DNA from: Ditylenchus dipsaci
Taxonomy: Eukaryota > Nematoda > Chromadorea > Rhabditida > Anguinidae
Direction: 5' to 3'
Assembly: GCA_004194705.1 (NCBI GenBank)
Contig: SADC01000166.1
Span: forward strand, 1 to 64,000
Length of the DNA stretch: 64,000 nt
Made by a program: the position numbers and the translations under genes. The notes beneath the pieces were generated by a model. The model was not told where the DNA came from. It saw only the letters and a program-made list of their open reading frames with translations, and ran no database searches. Shown here in pieces: positions 1 to 11,457 of the stretch. How positions within the stretch are numbered: the stretch's first letter is position 1; each line of letters opens with the position of its first letter.

Positions 1-2426
1 ATCTGGATGTTTACATCCACCTCCGGCTGGATGGATGTCAAAAAATTGCTTATATCACTTTTAATTATAGTATGGTACAATAGCCTATTTAGACAGAGAC
101 ATAAAAAAGATGCAATCACTACACATGGGCATAACAATGGCAAATATATTTTTGACGTGAATTTATTTGACGGGTGCAGGCTGTAGTTTCTGAAATTGGA
201 AAATGCTGAGGAATAGCAAAATTGCAGTGCAAATCTACCTCAAACTCCGCAACATGCTATTAAGGCCGGTAGAAGGAGAGAAAGAGTAGGGGATGCTTCT
301 TCTTGCAACCGGATCGTGAAGCGCCAGATTGTCCAGCATTTCAATGAAGACGTTCATTGCATCGGCGTCGGCTTCGCTGATTCGCATCGGTGTTCCATCA
401 GCGTATCGCCAGTCGAGTTTCGAAGCACACTCATTGAATCCCGTCGAATCTCTAAGTCGGCTGAAAAATAATGAACTGAATAGAATAAATACGATCAAAA
501 ATAAAAGGCTTACCTGCATTGCAATATAATTCCAGCGTGTAGTGCCGATGGAGGATAAGCGCAAGCTTGGTCTTCTCCGCCAATTTCATTGTGCCAGGTG
601 AGAGTGGTGGAATCGAGAAACTAAATCGAACATCTTCTGGAAAATTTCACTTTCAGAAATATTCAGCGAGGAAAATAAAATATTACCTTCTTGAACACTG
701 ACTTCGGATCCCTTCCTCTCGAATACGTTCTTCACTGAGTTCTGGAGTCGGTGAGCGGAGCACTTGATATGGCGCACCAAGTTGATTTGTGCATTAGCGT
801 CCTCCTCCGCTTCATCATCGCTTCACTTCTTCTTTTAGTTGGCCGGCATTGTAGCAGACGACACTCTCTTCCAATTCTGCGCCTTCTTCGTCTTCGCCTA
901 TCTCGAGCTCCAGGGAAGCTGCTGAGCGAATGCGTCTTCTTGAGCAATGTTTCTAAAGGATTTTATTCATTTTTTTCGTGAGAGAAAATGGCTCACTTGA
1001 CAGCAAGCATCATGTTGACCCCTGATCGGTGACGAGAAAGAGACTATGTCGGTGGAGAGTCCAACTTCTCGAGGCAGTTCCTTATGCACTGAAAGTGAAA
1101 GGATAAATGTGTAGAGGAAAGAAGGATGATAAATTTACCTTGCAATATACTCTCCGTGACCTCTCGTAGATGCATGATGTCCAGCGCGTAGGTCAGAGGG
1201 CGGCCCGCTTTGATGTCGAAGACGTGCACCATCAAAAGAGGAAAGAGAGACGATTATTTTTGTGTGTTCCTATGTCAGCAGAGATGGATAGCGCTGGCGA
1301 GTTCTTGATGAGTTGAATGAGTACCTTCAGCATTTCATCCAGCTCCTCCTTATCAACTTGTTCAGCTGGTAGCGTGATGGCACGGTGAAGTGGGAATGAG
1401 GACAGAAGCTTCTAAAAATGGTTGGCATATAAAAATGGCTGGCAAATAACAATGACTCACCTTGAAGAGATCGTTCTTTCATAAAATTCACCGGCATAGT
1501 AGAGGTTGCGACTAATTGAGTAAGGATCCTCAGCGGACGACTCTTCTTTTCGAGGACGGGGAATTTGAGAGGGTTATTCAGCTGCGTCTTGCCTTCTTTC
1601 GTCGCCTCTTCCTCCATCCATTTTGAGTGTCTCCTAGAAAAGTGACGAGCTGCGTTTGTGATAATGCACAGTCTTCGCCGCACTTGACTCCTTGTCATCC
1701 TCGTAGTGCATCGGCCATTGACAATATATTTGCAATCCTTCTAAAATCGGGGGTATTTCTAATCATCAAAATAAAGAATAAATAATCTACTCACTTGATC
1801 CCTCGCTCTTCCTCGGTCTCTTGCTCAAAGTTGTCGGCCTATTTCCTGGCACTTCCGTTTGTTGTTCTTGGGCACTGCTTGCTCTTCGACTTCCTCTTCT
1901 CCGGATGTTATTTGCACTTCGTGGCTCATGGCGACTAGCTTGACTGAAGAAAAAAGTAAATTTCGGTTAAGAATTGTCGGGAGGAAATGGACTATTGGAA
2001 ATTGTAGATTGGATCGGAGATGGGACAACGATTGAGACGGAAGAAGGAAAAAAAATCTTTCTGAGTTTTGCGGGATTTAGCTTATCGGATTTTGCGTTTG
2101 GTTTTTTCGAAACAACAAAGAAGAACATTTAGAACAAGTAAAAAAGAATGTTTCGGCCACAAGCCGAAAAAATCCGCAAAAAGCAATATTGACATCCGCC
2201 ATGAAAACATCCGAAAAACATCCGGACATCCGTTGACATCAGCCATGAAAACATCCGAAAAAACATCCGGACATCCGCTGACATCCGACCTAAATTTATT
2301 GACATCCACATCCGACATCCGACCCAAAAATTTCGACATCCAACATCCACATCACATCCGCCGGATGTGGATGTTTCGGATGTACACATCCACATCCAGA
2401 TGAATCTTCCGGATTTTTACAGCCTG
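1..2426. mobile_element. hAT-family DNA transposon, left end outside window
   Basis: The right terminus reads, on the minus strand, CAGGCTGTAAAAATCCGG (ending at 2426), a typical hAT-style CAGG-start. Just inside lies a dense subterminal cluster (about 2188-2402) of the word ACATCCG and variants. The same words recur in inverted sense at 1-40 (TCTGGATGT, ACATCCACCTCCGG), so the window opens inside the other subterminal cluster and the left terminus lies just outside. Between the clusters is a minus-strand transposase gene. The 8-bp target duplication cannot be checked because the left end is missing. Confidence 0.7.
235..1930 (-). CDS. hAT transposase, multi-exon, probably broken
   Basis: Cut-and-paste transposase of the surrounding hAT element. 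Exons, read on the minus strand with GT..AG introns of about 45-55 bp: 1795-1930, 1461-1740, 1139-1411, 997-1088, 687-952, 514-636 and 235-460. The start is an ATG at 1930, opening MSHEVQITSGEEEVEE. Family signatures, in order: LSISADIG (first acidic block), then VHVFDIKAGRPLTYALD, then the second acidic block FLVTDQG followed by MMLAVK, then IKCSAHRLQNSVK, then TTRWNYIAMQ (the TRWN/S block). The reading frame shifts at least four times (near 1825, 1225, 1045 and 580). No C-terminal dimerisation block (ERxFS) was found. Low-complexity arginine-rich stretches near 850-930 are out-of-frame readings. An inactive copy or homopolymer errors are both possible. Confidence 0.65.
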
Positions 2427-2497
2427 ATCTGAGCTAATTACTTTTTTTTTAAATTGGTCTTGGCTATTTTAAAAAAATATTTATTAAATTTTTTTAG

Positions 2498-3152
2498 GAA
2501 TCTATGCAATTATCGACTGGCATGTTCATGAAGACTACCAAACTGAAGCTGTCACCTTTTTCAGTCAAATGGTCAAAAGTACGCAGGTGTGCTAATGTCC
2601 TGTATGAAATTTTCAATGAGCCACTGCAAGTGTCCTGGACAGACAATCTTGTACCTTACCATACTGCTGTCATTAACGCTATTCGCCAATATGACACACC
2701 AACGTCATTTGTGGGTACCCCCACATGGAGTCAAGATGTGATGTGGCCTCCAGAACCCTATTCAAACCAAACCAACATTGCCTACACCCGCACTACTATG
2801 CTGGCACTCACATGCAGGATCTGCGCAACAAGGCCCAGACTGCTATTAACAACGGCATTGCCATCTTTGTGACTGAGTATGAACTGTGAATGCAGATGGC
2901 AACGGAGATGTCAACACCGCTTCCAGCAATGACTGGTGGACCTTCCTCGATAATAACACCATTCTTATTTGAATTGGGCCATTGAAGACAAAAATGAGGG
3001 TGCTGCATCATTTGTGCCGGAACACCTGCAACACTTGATGCAGTTAGTTCTGACGCTATTTGACTCCGTCAGGTCAAGTGGTAAAGGCTAAATTAAGTCG
3101 CAGAGTAATGGAGTCAGCTGTTAATAAGCGACTAAAATCTGTGCAGAAATAG
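2498..3152 (+). pseudogene. GH5 (GH5_2-type) endoglucanase/cellulase, 3' part, frameshifted
   Basis: Secreted beta-1,4-endoglucanases of this family cut cellulose. The segment begins after an acceptor TTTTTTAG at 2497 and has no further intron. In order across frames: GIYAIIDWHVHEDY, VLYEIFNEPLQVSW with the acid/base Glu of NEP (2618-2620), VGTPTWSQDV, HYYAGTHMQDLRNKAQ, IFVTEY with the nucleophile Glu (2875-2877), NADGNGDVN, NWAIEDKNEGAASFV, and a C-terminal tail ending at TAG 3150-3152. This is about the last two thirds of a GH5_2 domain. At least six frame changes in 655 bp exceed the rate in nearby genes, so I favour a pseudogene. Upstream exons are missing; a hAT element ends 71 bp before this exon. 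In nematodes such genes are regarded as acquired from bacteria. Confidence 0.85.
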
Positions 3153-3410
3153 CACAGAATAAAAAGTAAAACGATTTTTCACATATAATAAGCATATAAA
3201 TTGTTGTGCTCTAGACTTGTAACAATTTATTGTGTTCTTTTCTACGTTTTTTTAAATTTTCAAGTTAAGTTTTATTTTGCGAAAAGATTTAAGAATTTAC
3301 AAAATAAAGGCAGAAAACAACCAGATAATTTATTAAAGCTCCGGTCTACACCATAAACAGATGACTAGACAACATAGAGTGCAGGTGTACAATAACCCTA
3401 AAACTACTAA
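3153..3410. other. AT-rich flank downstream of the GH5 remnant
   Basis: AT-rich sequence with AATAAA-like signals at about 3160 and 3302 that could have served as polyadenylation sites of the GH5 gene. No other gene seen. Confidence 0.3.
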
Positions 3411-3574
3411 GTAAGGTTGTCGAGGCCTCGATGTTTTCGAGAATCAAATTGACTCGAAAATCGGACTCGAAACCGAAACTCGAATTTTTCAAGGCCTCGA
3501 CTCTATCCGAAACTCAAAAATTTTCGAGTTTTCCAGTCCAGAACTCGAAATCCAGGGCTCGACTAGACAACCCT
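3411..3574. mobile_element. hAT MITE with TCGAG-word subterminal repeats
   Basis: A 164-bp non-autonomous element with ends GGTTGTCGAGGCC and GACTAGACAACCCT (inverted). It is flanked by the near-identical 8-mers ACTACTAA (3403-3410) and ACTACTGA (3575-3582), which fits a hAT target duplication. The interior is filled with ACTCGAAA/TTTTCGAG words in both orientations. Confidence 0.6.
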
Positions 3575-3582
3575 ACTACTGA

Positions 3583-4185
3583 GGCTACCTGTATTGAAAG
3601 AGTATTTAGCTGAAAGCCTAAGAATATAATAATTATCTACCAGGTGTTTTGAAAAGTTCCCGTTTTTTTCAAAGCCGCTGTTAGGCACGGAATATATTTA
3701 AAACTTTTCCCAATGTATCATTTAGTAGTTATGAATCTCCTCTTCAAAACAGAGTACGAGATTTTAAACTTGAAATTTTTAATCATAAAAGAAAATAAAA
3801 AATCATGTGCATAGTCTCTGTGATCGGCACAAAAATTTCAACTTTCGGATGCCTTGCTCACTCCAAGCTGATTTTTTAGTTTTTCTAAAAGTTTTTAGTT
3901 TTTTCAAACATCCGAAATTCAAATTTTTGTGTCGATCACAAGTGTAGCTTTACGCATGAGTTTAGAATTCAAATATTAGGTCATTTGGAGAGTATCAAGA
4001 CAAAATTTCAAATTCTTTTTTCTCGGCGTATAAGTGCCATTTTTACTTGGTCCTATTTTATTTTGAATCCTCGACATTCCTCTTTCATTTGTGAACAACT
4101 TTAGTTAACATTCAACACCATCATTCAACAAAATAAACGCCATCCGCATCAATAATCTTTCCAATTTCCGGCAGTTTCTGACAGC
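3583..4185. other. Intergenic, no gene; one weak inverted repeat
   Basis: No coding exon recognised. An imperfect inverted repeat (GATCGGCACAAAAATTTCAA near 3822 against AAATTTTTGTGTCGATCAC near 3925) spans about 3815-3950. The rest is AT-rich. Confidence 0.4.
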
Positions 4186-4339
4186 TACAGTCGAAACTCG
4201 ATAACCGGCACCCTGTCGACACTTGATTGTCCAGGTACTCGACACTTCAAGGAAAACGACACCCGATAAAACGGCACCTCGATAAACCGGCACCCTAAGG
4301 TCGGTTCCTAGGGGTGCCGGCTTATCGAGTTTGACTGTA
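4186..4339. mobile_element. MITE with Tigger/pogo-style ends (CAGTCGAA..TCGATAA)
   Basis: A 154-bp element bounded by TA. Left end ACAGTCGAAACTCGATAA, right end CTTATCGAGTTTGACTGT, giving about 25-bp terminal inverted repeats with GGCACCC next to them. The same end type recurs at 20290, 48228, 59724 and 63466. Confidence 0.75.
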
Positions 4340-5099
4340 CCGTGTTTCCTGTAATTTCCGCACCAACAACCTACCTCCCCCCCATCTGAATTTCTTTGAA
4401 GATGGCTAGAAGGATCTCAAAAGTGTGAGTTCTAAATGATTTTATTCGTAAAAATAAATTTTTTATGCACAATTATATTAAACACATTAAGTCGGGCGCC
4501 TAACATAAGAACTGACTTTCACATTATTTTGCCTGCAAAAGTAGATAAACTAGCGTGATCTTTTTTCCTGAGTAAATTTTCTTTGGGTTCATTCTGAGCA
4601 GTTCTAAAAATGACAACAAAGCTTCTCTATAAGGTTTCACAAAAAGATCATTTAATTCCGTTGGCTGTAGTATGCAAGTAGACACCAGAAAAGCGGCAAA
4701 GAAAATTGCTGAAATTAATTTTAAAATTATATATTTTTAATCAGCATCAATTTAAATTTCTGCCAATCATGACTTTTTAACTTTTGCGAAAAAAAATATT
4801 CGAAATATCAAAAAAGACTTGCACGGGAAAGGCACAAACTTGAGGTGACATCCAAAAAACTTTTAAAATTTTTTGAAAATTGTGGCCTGCTCGTAAAACT
4901 CCAAGTGCACTCCCTCCCCCAAAATATGGGTTCTCTAAGCGTATACACCAAAGAGTACGAGTTCTCTAACAAAATTTCGGATAGAGATATTTCTTTGGAG
5001 GGGGTACACTTGACCTACTGTGGTCCTTTTCGCTTCGCTGTCTGCTTGCCTACTAATGCCTTGCTTAACAGTCTTCCCTCGATCAGTGAACGTTGAGAA
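4340..5099. other. Intergenic, no gene seen
   Basis: AT-rich sequence. The short open frames here show no recognisable motif, codon bias or splice context. Confidence 0.35.
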
Positions 5100-5129
5100 A
5101 ATGGACTTTGAAATGCGATATTCTTTGTG

Positions 5130-5535
5130 TAGAATATTCGTTAGCAGAGTAATGCATGAATGCCATCTGGCCTTATTTTTGAATGTCACAGGTTCGACCC
5201 CAGTGGTGCACATTTTCAATTTTTGAATATTTTTTGTTTTTCACTGTTTGGCTCACTGGCTTTTTTTAATTTGTTACATATTGATGCCCCCCCCATATTA
5301 TTTCATTTTTTATAAGAATATATTATATATGTTATCGTGAAGAGTGTGCAGTGAAGAGTATTATATTGTTGTAAGAGTGTAATATTATTGCTTCTCGTTC
5401 GATTTAATTAGTTTTTCTGTCAGTTTGTATGCTTTGATCGCCTAATAAACAGCCAGTGAGTAAAAACGATAAATTATTCAAAAATTAAAAATGTGCACCA
5501 CTGGGGGTCGAACCTGCGACATTTAAAAATGACTA
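5130..5535. repeat. Inverted pair of tRNA-like (SINE-type) sequences
   Basis: At 5138-5213 on the plus strand an A-box-like TTAGCAGAGTAATGC is followed by a clear B box GGTTCGACCCC and CAGTGGTGCAC. At about 5483-5525 the B-box part occurs in reverse (GGGGTCGAACC) with the same flank GTGCACCACTGG. The two form an inverted repeat around a T-rich spacer. This fits a tRNA-derived SINE or a foldback element that captured a tRNA; cloverleaf pairing is poor, so it is not called a functional tRNA. Confidence 0.5.
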
Positions 5536-5602
5536 AAAATAAAGTTTCGATATCTTTGAGCTTTCATCTCAGTGGGGTCCAGATAATTGAAAAAAATTAC
5601 TT

Positions 5603-8600
5603 TCAGCTGATTTCATTTTGAAGAATTGCCGAAAGAGCGTAGGCAGCATCGGACATAAATACCATAAGCATGGGCACAGAAACTATGAAAACATAAGATT
5701 TTTGTAGTTTTAGCCAAGCTCACCTGGAAATAAGAGACAAAGTCAAAGATCTCTGCATTTTATAGGTTTTCGATGAGCGCTGCACTTTCATTTTGCTTAA
5801 GCCTCTGAGAATTAGCACAACTACTACAAACATCGCAATGCAGAGAGATGTTCCCATAGGAGCGACACCCAAACATATTTTACAAAAACATCCAGGTGTG
5901 TGCCATAACTGAACAAGAATGAGACAGGTAAAAGTCTAAATACTCCGGATAGTTCTGAAATCGCCTTCTTTTTTAAAATAAGAAAAAATTTCATCTAAAT
6001 TTTTTACTTACGCAAGGTTTACTATTTTCGCACCTATTTAATGAGATAATATCTTTATTGAGACTCAAGCATGCTTGTGCTGGACCGAAAGGCAAAAAGT
6101 TCTGCCCGAGCTGGCCCGGGCAGATAATGTCAATTTGGTGCGTTGACGTCAGCTTTTTTCCCATTTTAGCCCAAATTTCCTTTTCTGAAAAATATCAGAA
6201 AAGCATTAAAATATTAGTCCAGTCCCAGATTGCCCGGAAAAAGTGTGTAAGACATTTACTAGTCCGTCCTAACATACGTTAGCCTACCTCTATAACACAA
6301 GTAGTTTCAAATGAAACAAAAGGTACCTAACGTCGATGCCCCTAAAATTTTGCCCAGCCTGTCTTCCTAATAGTCGACTAGTTTTCCATAGTTAACCTAT
6401 TTATATATTTAACGATTCTTTTTTGTCAACGACCTCAGGAATTTGTAATATCAAATGAAAAATTGTGAGGGCGGTGCTTCTTGCCTTGGTCCCCTTTTTC
6501 ATTGTGATTTTCTATAAGTAGGGCAAAGGTAGGCCAGCGTCTGTTAGGACAGACTTAAACATAAGTCTAAGATATAACACTCCTCGAAACAAAATTTTCG
6601 AACATCGAAGCTAAGCTTTTTTGCCGCGGGAATTTCGGCTGTGGAATTTAGCTCCGGAACAGGGCAAAATATGCCATTTGCCCTCTGATTGGCCTCGATG
6701 GTGAAAATTTTGTTTCGAGGCGTGTTATTTGTTTAAGTCGATCATGATATACGTTGGCCATCCTTGCTCAAGCCTAAAATATCTAAAAAGCAATAAGAGG
6801 TTCCAACGTAAAACTCTCCGACCCCATTGTGTATAGAGCTTGAAAATTTCAAACTTTTCCGTGTTTTTCACATTTTACACTGAATGAACCAAAGCTCAAA
6901 CCAAATAGATCTGGCTTTACAGTTTTTCGTAAAACGTAGATTTTCGTAAGTTATGGCTATTTAAATCGTTGGCAATTCTTGAAAGGCCCTGTATGTTATC
7001 ATATATGTTTGCTATTATTCTATGGTTGAAGTATCATTTACCGAATCAAGAAACAGCTAGTCAAGACCAGTGTTTCGAAAATAACCCTACACTAACACCT
7101 ACACTAACCCTAACTGTTAGTTTCGTAAACTAACTCTTCAAATATCTCGTTTTTCGGTAGGAAATATGCAGAATCTGATATTTACGTCTCTATGCCAACT
7201 TTTTGCGAGGAACAAGATACACTTTTCAGATTTTTCAAAAAACTTTAAAAATATTAATAAAATTAAAATTAAAACCTAAACTAACTGTTAGTTTAGTTAA
7301 ATAGTTAGTTAAACTATTTGCTTAACTAACAGTTAGTTTAAGGTTTTAATTTCGAATTTTATTAATATTTTTGAAGTTTTTTTGAAAATCTGAAAGTGCA
7401 TCTTGTTCCTCGCAAAAATTTGGCATAGAGGCGTAAATATCAGATTCTGCATATTTCCTACCGAAAAACGAGATATTTGAAGAGTTAGTTTACGAAACAT
7501 ACAGTTAGGGTTAGTGTAGGTGTTAGTGTAGGGGTTATTTTCGAAAACACTGGTCAAGACACAATAATTTAATAAAAAAAATCAAATAGCTAATTATACG
7601 GTAAAAAAAATGAAATACCTTTTGCATATATTCTCTAGAGTCTCCTTCTGGCGGATACCAACACAAACTAACAATAATTAAAGGTGTTACAAAAAGTAGT
7701 TCTACCAAACCAGCAGCATGACAATGCTTTTGTTTCTAAAAATATCAGCTTTGCCATACACAGACGCCAGACGAAATAACACAGCATATAGAATAGATAG
7801 GGCAGACATTTGTACAAGCACAGTGTAAATGATCTAAATATCTTTATATAATGTTTTACACTACGAAAAAAACGAGCTAACATACCCAAGAAACTACTGG
7901 AGCCATGTAGCCCATAGGCCTGAAAAGCCCTACTGCACATCCTCCAAGTATAGGGTAAATTTCAATTGGTAAAAGAGTACTGTTACGAAGATGTCTAAGG
8001 CGTAGCAGCAAATCTAAACCAACTATATTTTTTAATTAAAATAATTTGGAATGTGAACTGCAAATTGCAATGCTCCGAAATGCTCTTTGAGGTTGGAAAA
8101 ATTGCGATACAGTCTACTCTCGATTAACTGACAACCTGATTTGACTGGTCAGTAGTCGAAATTAGTAAATCAATAGATCAGTTATCCGACAGCCCAGTTA
8201 TCTCACGCCTTGCGGTCGGTTCCGACTGAGAACAATGCTTGTTTTTCCAACAATACTGTTTTTTTCACCTAAATTCAGTCAAAAATTTCGATTTGAAATT
8301 GTTGCCAGAAGCACAGTTAGGGCTAGGATGGATATATATAGCCAATAATCTCACTCGAAAGAAAGTAACTGATTTTTTCGGCTACCAGACAATTTCTAAC
8401 ATTTTTGGAAAATGTCGCGCTTTAACCGAAGGCTGAAAAAAAGAACAAAAAGAAAAGATACCGAAAGTCAGACTAAGGGGGGGAGTTCAACTTTGTTCGA
8501 GGAGGCGTTGCGAACACATATAGAGCCCAATAAATAGCTATGATATCACACATGTGATAACGCTCTGCCTTTTGAGATATTACAAGCCGAAGTGGTACAT

Positions 8601-9408
8601 AATTTAAGCAAGTACCAACCACATTTTGCTCGAATTGAAGGTGGTCAGACATAGGTAAAAATTACTTACAGGCGGACCTCGCTAAGGGACACCCCCAAAA
8701 GTTCGTTCCCCGCTGGGTCCGACACTTTTTTTAGCTCGATTTTCAAAGCTTTTTTAAATTCTGTTTCGATAGTCTGGTCCCAAATATCGCAAGGAATCCG
8801 ATTTTACCGATTATTTTTCAGAATCCAAAAACATTTTTCTCTAAAAAAGCAAAAACTCGATAAAGGGACACCCATTTCAGAAATAGGGTGTCCCTTTATC
8901 GAGTTTTCGCTTTTTTAGAGAAAAAAGTTTTTGGATTCTGAAAATAATCGGTGAAATCGGATTCCTTGCGATATTTGGGACCGGACTATCAAAACAGAAT
9001 TTTAAAAAAGCTTTGAAAAACGAGCTAAAAAAAGTGTCGGACCCAGCGGAGGAACGAACTTTTGGGGGTGTCCCCTTAGCGAGGTCCGACTGTATCTTCA
9101 AATGCTGTTTCATCCGTTTGAAGCCATTGTCTTTCCAAATTTTTTTTCACTTATCGTGCTCACCGGAAAATTCTGCCCAAAACGCATAGCCCGATACACA
9201 CCACCTTACCCGTGTCAACAGTTAAAAGTAGTCGCATTAAAAAAAATATGTAAAACTCACAGACAGGTTCAGCAAAAACCACTTGTAGATTTTCATTGAA
9301 GAAGTGTGTAATTGAAAATCAGGAAGACCCCAAGCCGGCAACTAGTGTGTCAATCACAGCATTTAAATGCATTAAATGGATAAAAAGTTGGTAGTCAGCG
9401 TCATTCAT
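5603..9408 (-). CDS. Serpentine-type (Srh/Str-like) chemoreceptor, copy 1, the only copy with 3' exons
   Basis: Candidate nematode seven-transmembrane chemosensory receptor. Exons on the minus strand: 9261-9408 (ATG 9408; VIDTLVAGLGVFLIFNYT is TM1, then PSSMKIYKWFLLNL, close to the family's 'KSMKxYKWYLLN'), 7886-8013 (ALDIFVTVLFLPIEIYP, then GGCAVGLFRP: TM2), 7619-7833 (TM3, then SIVMLLVLVELLFVTPL: TM4), 5724-5908 (VAPMGTSLCIAMFVVVVLIL: TM5, then SSKTYKMQRSLTLSLIS, a typical loop-3/TM6 lead) and 5603-5682 (VPMLMVFMSDAAYALSAIL: TM6, then TGA). TM7 is missing, so the gene looks truncated at its C-terminus. Single-base shifts occur in exons 1, 2 and 3 of this copy and at the 5724/5682 junction. 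Intron 1 holds a foldback element, intron 3 (about 1.7 kb) several MITEs. The subfamily is uncertain: the TM1-TM2 spacing fits the Str superfamily. Confidence 0.6.
6253..6566. repeat. Dispersed palindromic repeat with GGCCAGCGTATGTTAGGAC-type core
   Basis: At 6253-6285 the core reads GTCCTAACATACGTTAGCC and at 6527-6560 AGGTAGGCCAGCGTCTGTTA, in inverted orientation, with CCTTGGTCCCC at 6494-6504. The same structure appears once in each tandem unit and elsewhere in the window (41.9, 45.3, 50.5, 51.4, 61.5 and 62.8 kb). Confidence 0.6.
7068..7552. mobile_element. hAT MITE present only in tandem unit 1
   Basis: A 485-bp near-perfect foldback. Left end CAGTGTTTCGAAAATAACCC, right end (inverted) CAGTGTTTTCGAAAATAACC. 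It is flanked by the perfect 8-bp duplication GTCAAGAC (7060-7067 and 7553-7560). Units 2 and 3 carry a single GTCAAGAC at the same place (about 11391 and 15243) and no insert. The inside repeats words such as AACTGTTAGTTTA and GTTAGTGTAGG. Confidence 0.92.
8668..9094. mobile_element. 427-bp foldback element in intron 1 of the chemoreceptor (unit 1)
   Basis: Runs from TACAGGCGGACCTCGC to GCGAGGTCCGACTGTA; the two arms are long near-perfect inverted copies meeting at AGAAATAGGGTGTCCC. It is bounded by TA and has ends of the CAGTCGGACCTCGC type, so it is a Tigger-like MITE. Copies sit in unit 2 (12510-12937) and unit 3 (16361-16789). Confidence 0.8.
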
Positions 9409-11457
9409 ATTAACTAAAGTAAAGTTGAAATGAGTAGAAAATCAAAGCTGTGCATATATCACTTATTTAACAGATCTTTATTAGTTTCAAACTTTTATTT
9501 GTTAAACAGGTGTATTATTGCTTAGTTCATATGTGCAACAAAATAGTGTTTCTGCGAAAGGAATTTTTATTTCAGCGAGCTTTACTCTAATTAAAACTTA
9601 TTGTCAGCCGCATATGTGTTCGGTCTTTGTGAAAAGTTGAAAAAATATTGCGGTGTCTGATATTGTAAAAAAGGAAACCAGAAAAATTATTGGAGCACTT
9701 GAACCTGAGCCCCACCCCTGACCCCCCACAAAATCAGGTTGGGGGGCCAAGACAATTTTTTTTCGAAATTATTGAGTCTATTATTTCACCTTTTTTTGTA
9801 TAAAAATGGTTTGAAAATGCGAAAAATAAATGTTTTTTGAGACTTTTATAGTGAAAAAGGTAAAAAATAATAAACTCAAAAAATCAGGGGGGTACAGTCT
9901 CAATTTAGCCAAATTATTTGACTGATGCAAAAAGTAGTGTAAACCTTTTTGCCGGAATTAATTTTAAAAACATTTTTCTTTCGAGTTCTTAGCTAGGTGT
10001 AAAAACATCAGTTTTATTACAAAAATGGTCGAAATAGTTTTCCTCGGTAATTTTAGCCGTTCACAGTTGATGGGATTCAGCCATTGCAGTAGAGACAGAA
10101 CTGAACAACAAACCACGCTACTCGTTAATACTCCCCCTCCCCAAATAATTTTTAAGGTACCCCTAAACGGGTACATGACAATATTTCGCCGACAATATTT
10201 CGCCGACAATTATTTCGCCGACATTATTTCAATGAGACAGGTAAAAGTCTAAATACTCCGGATAGTTCTGAAATCGCCTTCTTTTTTAAAAATAAAAAAA
10301 AATTTCATCTAATTTTTTACTTACGCAAGGTTTACTATTTTTCGCACCTATTTAATGAGATAATATCTTTATTGAGACTCAAGCATGCTTGTGCTGGACC
10401 GAAAGGGCAAAAAAGTTCTGCCCGAGCTGGCCCGGGCAGATAATGTCAATTTGGTGCGTTGACGTTAGCTTTTTTCCCATTTTAGCCCAAATTTCCTTTT
10501 CTGAAAAATATCAGAAAAAGCATTAAAATATTAGTCCCAGTCCCAGATTGCCCCGGAAAAAGTGTGTAAGACATTTACTAGTCCGTCCTAACATACGTTA
10601 GCCTACCTCTATAACACAAGGTAGTTTCAAATGAAACAAAAGGTACCTAACGTCGATGCCCCTAAAATTTTGCCCAGCCTGTCTTCCTAATAGTCGACTA
10701 GTTTTCCATAGTTAACCTATTTTATATATTTAACGATTCTTTTTTGTCAACGACCTCAGGAATTTTGTAATATCAAATGAAAAATTGTGAGGGCGGTGCT
10801 TCTTGCCTTGGTCCCCCTTTTTCATTGTGATTTTCTATAAGTAGGGCAAAGGTAGGCCAGCGTCTGTTAGGACAGACTTAAACATAAGTCTAAGATATAA
10901 CACTCCTCGAAACAAAATTTTCGAACATCGAAGCTAAGCTTTTTTGCCGCGGGAATTTCGGCTGTGGAATTTAGCTCCGGAACAGGGCAAAATATGCCAT
11001 TTGCCCTCTGATTGGCCTCGATGGTGAAAAATTTGTTTCGAGGCGTGTTATTTGTTTAAGTCGATCATGATATACGTTGGCCATCCTTGCTCAAGCCTAA
11101 AAATATCTAAAAAAGCAATAAGAGGTTCCAACGTAAAACTCTCCGACCCCATTGTGGTATAGAGCTTGAAAATTTCAAACTTTTCCGTGTTTTTCACATT
11201 TTACACTGAATGAAACCAAAGCTCAAACCAAATAGATCTGGCTTTACAGATTTTCGTAAAACGTAGATTTTCGTAAAGTTATGGCTATTTAAAATCGTTG
11301 GCAATTCTTGAAAGGCCCTGTATGTTATCATATATGTTTGCTATTATTCTGATGGTTGAAGTATCATTTACCGAATCAAGAAAACAGCTAGTCAAGACAC
11401 AATAATTTAATAAAAAAAAATCAAATAGCTAATTATACGGTAAAAAAAATGAAATAC
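9409..11457. other. Spacer between chemoreceptor copies 1 and 2, no gene seen
   Basis: Contains the unit 1/2 junction (10230/10231) with a stub of the MULE-like terminus (about 10157-10230: GGTACCCC and three TATTTCGCCGACA repeats), GC-rich AACCTGAGCCCCACCCCTG near 9702, and the second copy of the 155-bp palindromic MITE (about 10897-11051). The 3' chemoreceptor exons present next to unit 1 are absent here. Confidence 0.6.

Noticed and set aside
2068..2403. Open frames on both strands rich in Ser/Thr/His or Met/Asp/Val
   Set aside because: They translate the ACATCCG subterminal words of the hAT element. All frames are open because of the repeat, so they are not genes.
8239..8436. Frame conserved in all three tandem units (LLPEAQLGLGWIYIANNL)
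   Set aside because: Conserved only because the unit is triplicated. It lies next to a Tigger-type end and shows no motif, and unit 3 breaks it.
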